A stretch of 64,000 nucleotides of DNA from Rhodococcus sp. X156 (GTDB lineage Bacteria; Actinomycetota; Actinomycetes; Mycobacteriales; Mycobacteriaceae): positions 1,240,001 to 1,304,000 of the forward strand of contig NZ_CP034766.1 of NCBI RefSeq assembly GCF_004006015.1, in the 5' to 3' direction. Of this stretch, positions 60,304-64,000 are shown piece after piece; position 1 is the first letter of the stretch, and the number at the start of each line of letters is the position of its first letter. The notes beneath the pieces were generated by a model. It was not told the DNA's origin. It was given only the letters and a program-made list of their open reading frames with translations, and did not search any database. The position numbers were made by a program, and so were the translations under genes.

Positions 60304-60904
60304 AGCCGGTCTGCACCCCGCCCACGTGCCGGTAGGCGGCGGTGAGGGCGCCGGTGCTGGTGCTGGCCGAGGAGACCAGCGAGAAGGTGGTGGGCACCGC
60401 GCCCTCGCCGAACAACCGCTTGCCCGTGCCCACCACCACGGGGAAGACGATCAGCCGCAGCTCGTCCACCAGCTCGTGGCGCAGCAGGGTCTGCACCAGC
60501 CCGGCGCTGCCGTGCACCTGCAGCTCACCGTCCACGGTCTCCTTCAGTGCCTGCACCGCCGTGGGCACGTCACCGGTGATCAGCTGCGAGGCCTCCCAGT
60601 CCACCGCGCCGAGCGTGGTAGAGGCCACGTGCTTGGGCAGGGTGTTCAACGACCACGCCACCCGGTCGCCCTCCACCGGAACCTTCGGCCAGTGCGCGGC
60701 GAAGATCTCGTAGGTGCCGCGACCGAGCAGGAACGCCCCGGCGTGGGAGAACCACTCGTCCACCTGGGCGCCCATGTCCTCATCGGCGAAGGGCACCAGC
60801 CACCCACCGTGCTCGAAGCTGCCGGAGACGTCCTCGGGCGGACCCCCCGGGGCCTGCATCACGCCGTCCATCGTCAGAAATGTGGTGACCACCAAGTCGC
60901 CCAT
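60284..60904 (-). CDS. Dihydrofolate reductase family (RibD C-terminal-like) protein
   Basis: A 206-residue reductase-fold protein of the DHFR/RibD-C superfamily, probably NADPH-dependent, with an unknown substrate. Family segments are VVTTFLTMDGVMQAPGG, FLLGRGTYEIFAAHWP, ELQVHGSAGLVQTLLRHELVDEL in two parts, and VVVGTGKRLFGEG. Actinobacteria have many such paralogues and few are characterised. The ATG has GAAGGG upstream. The terminator hairpin overlaps its 3' end. Confidence 0.9.
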   Translation of the reverse strand: MGDLVVTTFLTMDGVMQAPGGPPEDVSGSFEHGGWLVPFADEDMGAQVDEWFSHAGAFLLGRGTYEIFAAHWPKVPVEGDRVAWSLNTLPKHVASTTLGAVDWEASQLITGDVPTAVQALKETVDGELQVHGSAGLVQTLLRHELVDELRLIVFPVVVGTGKRLFGEGAVPTTFSLVSSASTSTGALTAAYRHVGGVQTGSFLLEE

Positions 60905-60999
60905 GCTGTTTCGCCCTTCTCTGCCGTGCGCGCACCGTGCGCCGTCCTGGGAGAAGGGACGCCGCAGCCGCAGGAAACTGATCGACTGCCGGCATCGGC

Positions 61000-61067
61000 G
61001 CTGGTAGATCCGTCGCCCGGCGAGGGGCCGCCGTCACGTGGTGGTACTTGCAGACGCCCCGAGCCGG
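61000..61067 (+). repeat. Dispersed hairpin element, copy B
   Basis: TGGTGGTACTTGCAGACGCCCC (61039-61060, 22 bases) is identical to part of copy A. A GCTGGTAG start resembles GCTTGGTAG of the other copies. The stem is CCGGC-GA-GGGGC (61017-61028) with GCCCC-GA-GCCGG (61056-61067): two 5-bp helices around a tandem G-A mismatch, enclosing a 27-base loop with the conserved sequence. The outer helix differs from copy A but still pairs. It lies in the 282-base divergent gap between the RibD-like and lipoprotein genes, which holds nothing else I can assign. Confidence 0.75.
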
Positions 61068-61186
61068 CGACTGCTCCGTCGCTCCCGGAATGGCTGCGGA
61101 GCCGTTCGTGGTCTGTAATGGCGGCTGGTACCTGCCGTTTCTTGTCGTTCGTCCGCAATGGGCGAGTCAGCCAGGAGGGCCGTTCC

Positions 61187-61588
61187 ATGAAGCGGTTGCT
61201 GCTCGGGGCACTCGCCGCCACCACGGTCGTCAGCGCGTGCGCGCGCCCCGCTCCGTCCGGCGTCCGGGAGCAGCCGTCCGCCACGCTGGAGGAGGCGCCC
61301 ACGGCCAGCGTTCCGCTGGCCACCCCGCCCACCTCGTCACCGCACACGCCGACGGTCACGCTGCGCGAGCGGGCTGCGCCGGTGCCGCCGCGCACCAGCC
61401 CGGCGCCGAGCACCGCCCGCACGCCGGTGCCCAGCGCCACCGCGTCGCCGCCGGTCACCACCACCCCCACGGCCAGCGCCCGCCCGTGCACCGACCTGTT
61501 CAGCTACGCCGGGGACCCTCGCTCCGCCGAGGAGATCAACTCGGTGGGGTGGCTGGCTGGCGCGTGCCCTGCGCCGCAGCGTCGGTAG
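61187..61588 (+). CDS. Small secreted lipoprotein with Pro/Thr-rich linker
   Basis: A 133-residue lipoprotein. The signal peptide MKRLLLGALAATTVVSAC gives lipidated Cys18. An 80-residue Pro/Thr/Ser/Ala linker follows, ending in a short C-terminal piece with two cysteines (RPCTDLFSYAGDP, VGWLAGACPA) that could form a disulphide. AGGAGG lies upstream of the ATG. Its last 53 bases overlap the 3' end of the convergent MFS gene. No family is recognised. The linker looks like a wall-spanning spacer, and the composition matches other actinobacterial surface lipoproteins. Confidence 0.72.
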   Translation: MKRLLLGALAATTVVSACARPAPSGVREQPSATLEEAPTASVPLATPPTSSPHTPTVTLRERAAPVPPRTSPAPSTARTPVPSATASPPVTTTPTASARPCTDLFSYAGDPRSAEEINSVGWLAGACPAPQRR

Positions 61589-63176
61589 CCGTCTGCTCCG
61601 TGGGCCCTTCCTCGGCGTCCTTGGCGTGCCCGTCGGGGTGGCGGTCGTGCTTGGGCAGCGCCACCAGCACACCGACCGCGGCCAGGGCTGTGGCGATGGC
61701 GGAGGCGAGCGAACCCGCGTGCAACCCGTCCATGAAGGTCGTGCGGACGGTGGCGACCGCTGGGCCCTGGAGCTCGCCGGGCAGCTGCCCGACCACCTCG
61801 AAGGCGGCTATCACCGAGTGCCGCGCGGCGGACACCGCGTCGGCCGGCAGCCCGAGCCCGCCGAGCTCGGTGGCGAGCTTGCCGCCGTAGACCGAGCTGA
61901 GCACCGAGCCGATGACCGCGACCCCCAGGGCCCCGCCCACCTCGCGAGTGGTGTCGTTGATCGCCGAGCCGGCGCCGACCCGCACCGCGGGCAGGGCGCC
62001 CATGATCGCGTCGGTGGCCGGGCCGGTGGTCAGTCCAAGCCCTGCTGCCATCAGCACCATCGCGACGACGATCGGCCCCCAGTAGGGCGCGTCCACCGTG
62101 GTCACCGTGACCAGCAGGAACCCGGAGCTCATCAGCAGCAGACCGGCGGCGACCACCACGGTGGTGCCCCACCGCTTCATCAGCACGATCGCCACCGGCG
62201 ACAGCAGGCCCACCACCACCGCGAAGGGCAGCGTCGCCACCCCGGCCCGCAGGGTGTCGTAGCCGCGTACCGCCTGGAAGTACTGGGTGATCATGAAGAT
62301 GAAGCCGAACAGGCCGAAGTAGGCCATCGCCACAGCCGCGCTGGCCGCCGACACCCGGCGGTTGGCGAACACCCGGACGTCCAGCAGCGGCTGCGACCGG
62401 CGCAGCTCCCACCAGGTGAAGACCACAGAGAGCAGTGCCGCCCCCACGAAGCCGCCGAGGGTGGCCGGCGAGAGCCACCCGTGGTCCGGTGCCTCGATCA
62501 CCGTCCACACCAGCAGCCCGACGGAGGCCACTGACAGCACCGCGCCGACGGCGTCGAACCGGCCCGGGTGGGGGTCGCGCGAGCTGGGCAGCAGCAGCTT
62601 GCCGGCCACCAGCGCCAGCACCACCAGCGGAATGTTCACCAGGAAGATCGAGCTCCAGGAGAAGTGCTTCAGGAGCACCCCGCCGCTGACCGGCCCCACG
62701 GCCACCGCGAGCCCGGACACCGCCGTCCAGATGCCGATCGCGGTGGCCTTCTCCCGGCGGTCGGTGAAGATCGTGGACAGGATGGCCAGCGTGGCCGGGT
62801 AGATCAGGGCTGCCGACACCCCCATCGCCGCCCGTGCGGCGATCAGCTCGCCGGTGGTGGAGGCGTAGGCCGCCCACACCGAGGTGGCGGCGAACAGCAC
62901 CAGGCCCACCTGCAGCACTGGCTTGCGCCCGAAGCGGTCTCCGAGCCCGCCACCGGTGAGCATCAGCCCGGCGAACAGCAGGGTGTAGGCGTCCACCAGC
63001 CACTGCAGGTCGCTGGTGGAGGCCCGCAGCTCGCGGCTCAGCGTGGGGAGCGCGACGTTCACGATGGTGTTGTCCACCAACACGATGAGCACGCTTAGGC
63101 ACAGCACGGCCAGCGCCCACCAGCGGCGTGGGTGCGGGGCAGCGGCGTGGGACGGGTCGAGTCGTGGTGCAGCCAT
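61536..63176 (-). CDS. MFS drug exporter, DHA2 (14-helix) family
   Basis: A 546-residue proton-driven efflux pump with 14 predicted helices, of the EmrB/QacA type. DHA2 motifs are LIVLVDNTIVNVALPTL in helix 1, GGGLGDRFGRKPVLQVGL (motif A), and ALIYPATLAILSTIF with GPVSGGVLL (motif C region). The C-terminal 35 residues are hydrophilic. AGGAGAACC precedes ATG 63176. It diverges from a TetR gene across a short AT-rich region, the usual layout for a repressor controlling a pump. The substrate is unknown. Confidence 0.94.
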   Translation of the reverse strand: MAAPRLDPSHAAAPHPRRWWALAVLCLSVLIVLVDNTIVNVALPTLSRELRASTSDLQWLVDAYTLLFAGLMLTGGGLGDRFGRKPVLQVGLVLFAATSVWAAYASTTGELIAARAAMGVSAALIYPATLAILSTIFTDRREKATAIGIWTAVSGLAVAVGPVSGGVLLKHFSWSSIFLVNIPLVVLALVAGKLLLPSSRDPHPGRFDAVGAVLSVASVGLLVWTVIEAPDHGWLSPATLGGFVGAALLSVVFTWWELRRSQPLLDVRVFANRRVSAASAAVAMAYFGLFGFIFMITQYFQAVRGYDTLRAGVATLPFAVVVGLLSPVAIVLMKRWGTTVVVAAGLLLMSSGFLLVTVTTVDAPYWGPIVVAMVLMAAGLGLTTGPATDAIMGALPAVRVGAGSAINDTTREVGGALGVAVIGSVLSSVYGGKLATELGGLGLPADAVSAARHSVIAAFEVVGQLPGELQGPAVATVRTTFMDGLHAGSLASAIATALAAVGVLVALPKHDRHPDGHAKDAEEGPTEQTATDAAAQGTRQPATPPS

Positions 63177-63186
63177 CAGGTTCTCC

Positions 63187-63220
63187 TGTAGAACGATGTA
63201 CTACTGATGTGGAACAGTGT
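63187..63220. promoter_or_regulatory. Candidate TetR operator: two 13-base direct repeats
   Basis: TGTAGAACGATGT (63187-63199) and TGTGGAACAGTGT (63208-63220) match at 10 of 13 positions and are 21 bases apart, two helix turns. They lie in the AT-rich centre of the MFS-TetR gap. The second copy contains AACA-G-TGTT, a short inverted repeat. Confidence 0.5.
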
Positions 63221-63334
63221 TATCTACGATGGTGGTGCTGGCAAGGGGTAACTTGCGGTCAGTGCTGGCAGTCAGGACAGCGCGCTCGGCCAGCAGGGCG
63301 TGGCACGGCGATCAGCAAGGCCAAGGAGGTACCG

Positions 63335-63934
63335 GTGGCGGGATCCACGCGTCGGGTGCGCACCCCCAGCGGTGACGTGCGGGCTGCGCTGGTGGACGCC
63401 GCCGAGGCGGTGCTGGTGCGAGAGGGTCCCTCCGGCGTGACCGTGCGCGCGGTGGCGACCGAGGCCGGGGTGGCGCCGATGGGTGTCTACAACCGCTTCG
63501 GCGACAAGGAGGGCCTGGAGCGCGAGCTGTTGGTGCGCGGCTTCCACGGGCTGCGTGACGCGGTGGCCCCCCGCGGCGAGGCCGACCCGCTGCAGCGGTT
63601 GCGGTGCTGCGGCGTGCGCTACCGCGAGTTCGCACTGTCGCACCCGCAGCACTACCGCGTCATGTTCGACGCCACCACCGGCGCGGGGTTCGCCTCCGAG
63701 CAGGTGCAGGAGGCGGCCATGGCGGCGTTCGGCGAGCTGGTGGGGCACGTGCAGCACGCCATGGCGCAGCGGGCGATCGCCACCGGTGACGCCGAGGACC
63801 TTGCCAGCCAGATCTGGGCGGCGGTGCACGGGGCGGTGTCGCTGGAGCTGGCCGGGTGCACCGTGGCGGTCGACCCGGAGGCGACCTACGGACGGCTGCT
63901 CGACCTGGTGATCACGGGCCTCACCGCGAGCTGA
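63335..63934 (+). CDS. TetR family transcriptional regulator
   Basis: A 199-residue repressor. The N-terminal helix-turn-helix is VTVRAVATEAGVAPMGVYNRF followed by GDKEGL, typical of TetR. The C-terminal ligand domain carries RYREFALSHPQHYRVMF, the TetR_C_13/WHG-like pattern. GTG 63335 has a perfect AAGGAGG at 5 bases, so the longer open frame is not used. It probably represses the divergent MFS gene and itself until a drug binds. Confidence 0.93.
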   Translation: MAGSTRRVRTPSGDVRAALVDAAEAVLVREGPSGVTVRAVATEAGVAPMGVYNRFGDKEGLERELLVRGFHGLRDAVAPRGEADPLQRLRCCGVRYREFALSHPQHYRVMFDATTGAGFASEQVQEAAMAAFGELVGHVQHAMAQRAIATGDAEDLASQIWAAVHGAVSLELAGCTVAVDPEATYGRLLDLVITGLTAS

Positions 63935-63945
63935 CGCTCCCGCCT

Positions 63946-64000
63946 GCTTGGTAGCGGTTGCGGACGCGGCGCGGGGCGGGGCGGTTGGTGGTACTTGCAG
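63946..64000 (+). repeat. Dispersed hairpin element, copy C (cut by window end)
   Basis: GCTTGGTAGCGGTTGC (63946-63961) and GGTTGGTGGTACTTGCAG (63983-64000) are identical to the two blocks of copy A, separated by 21 instead of 16 bases. A G/C run (GCGGGGCGGGGC) sits where the 5' arm should be. The expected 3' arm (ACGCCCC) would lie past the window. It begins 11 bases after the TetR stop. Confidence 0.75.

Overview
The window is chromosomal DNA from a very GC-rich actinomycete. Gene order follows the Mycobacterium tuberculosis block Rv1596-Rv1636 closely: nadC, hisD-hisC-hisB, hisH-priA-impA-hisF-hisI, bcp, trpE-membrane protein-trpC-trpB-trpA, lgt, pyk, tesB, pdtaR, polA, rpsA, coaE, a DUF402 gene, uvrB and an Rv1636-type stress protein. 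This synteny, a cutinase-like lipoprotein, an F420-type oxidoreductase and a GT87 mannosyltransferase-like protein point to Mycobacteriales or a close relative. I cannot name a genus.

Layout. 1-16.6 kb: the nadC end, a BrkB-like membrane protein, then histidine and tryptophan biosynthesis, interrupted by a TerC gene and a peroxiredoxin on the other strand, and ending with lgt. trpF is missing; priA (bifunctional HisA/TrpF) should cover it. 16.6-23 kb: an inserted acyl-CoA/lipid catabolism cluster (crotonase, F420 oxidoreductase, thiolase, SDR, acyl-CoA synthetase). 23-26.1 kb: a vitamin B12 type ABC importer (btuF-btuC-btuD) behind a cobalamin riboswitch. 26.2-30.4 kb: pyk, tesB and an ABC exporter pair. 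30.4-32.1 kb: two membrane-anchored DUF4352-like proteins and a tRNA-Leu(CAA). 32.1-38.3 kb: pdtaR and a complete branched-chain amino acid ABC importer. 38.4-48.3 kb: polA, a methyltransferase, rpsA, a small unknown gene, coaE fused to a GrpB domain, a DUF402 gene and uvrB. 48.4-54 kb: a cutinase-like lipoprotein and an ABC system whose ATPase is fused to an extracytoplasmic hydrolase. 54-60.2 kb: GT87 transferase, cAMP-binding type stress protein with adenylate cyclase, and DUF1737-rhodanese-metZ. 60.3-64 kb: a RibD-like reductase, a lipoprotein, and a drug exporter with a divergent TetR repressor.

Regulation seen in sequence: a cobalamin riboswitch, perfect hairpins between convergent genes, and many genes with a TANNNT -10 box only 6-8 bases before ATG/GTG, the signature of leaderless mRNAs.

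The most unusual signal is a dispersed intergenic element, present three times (38273-38333, 61000-61067, 63946-64000). It has a conserved loop sequence and a stem that varies with compensation, which suggests an undescribed structured RNA or DNA family.
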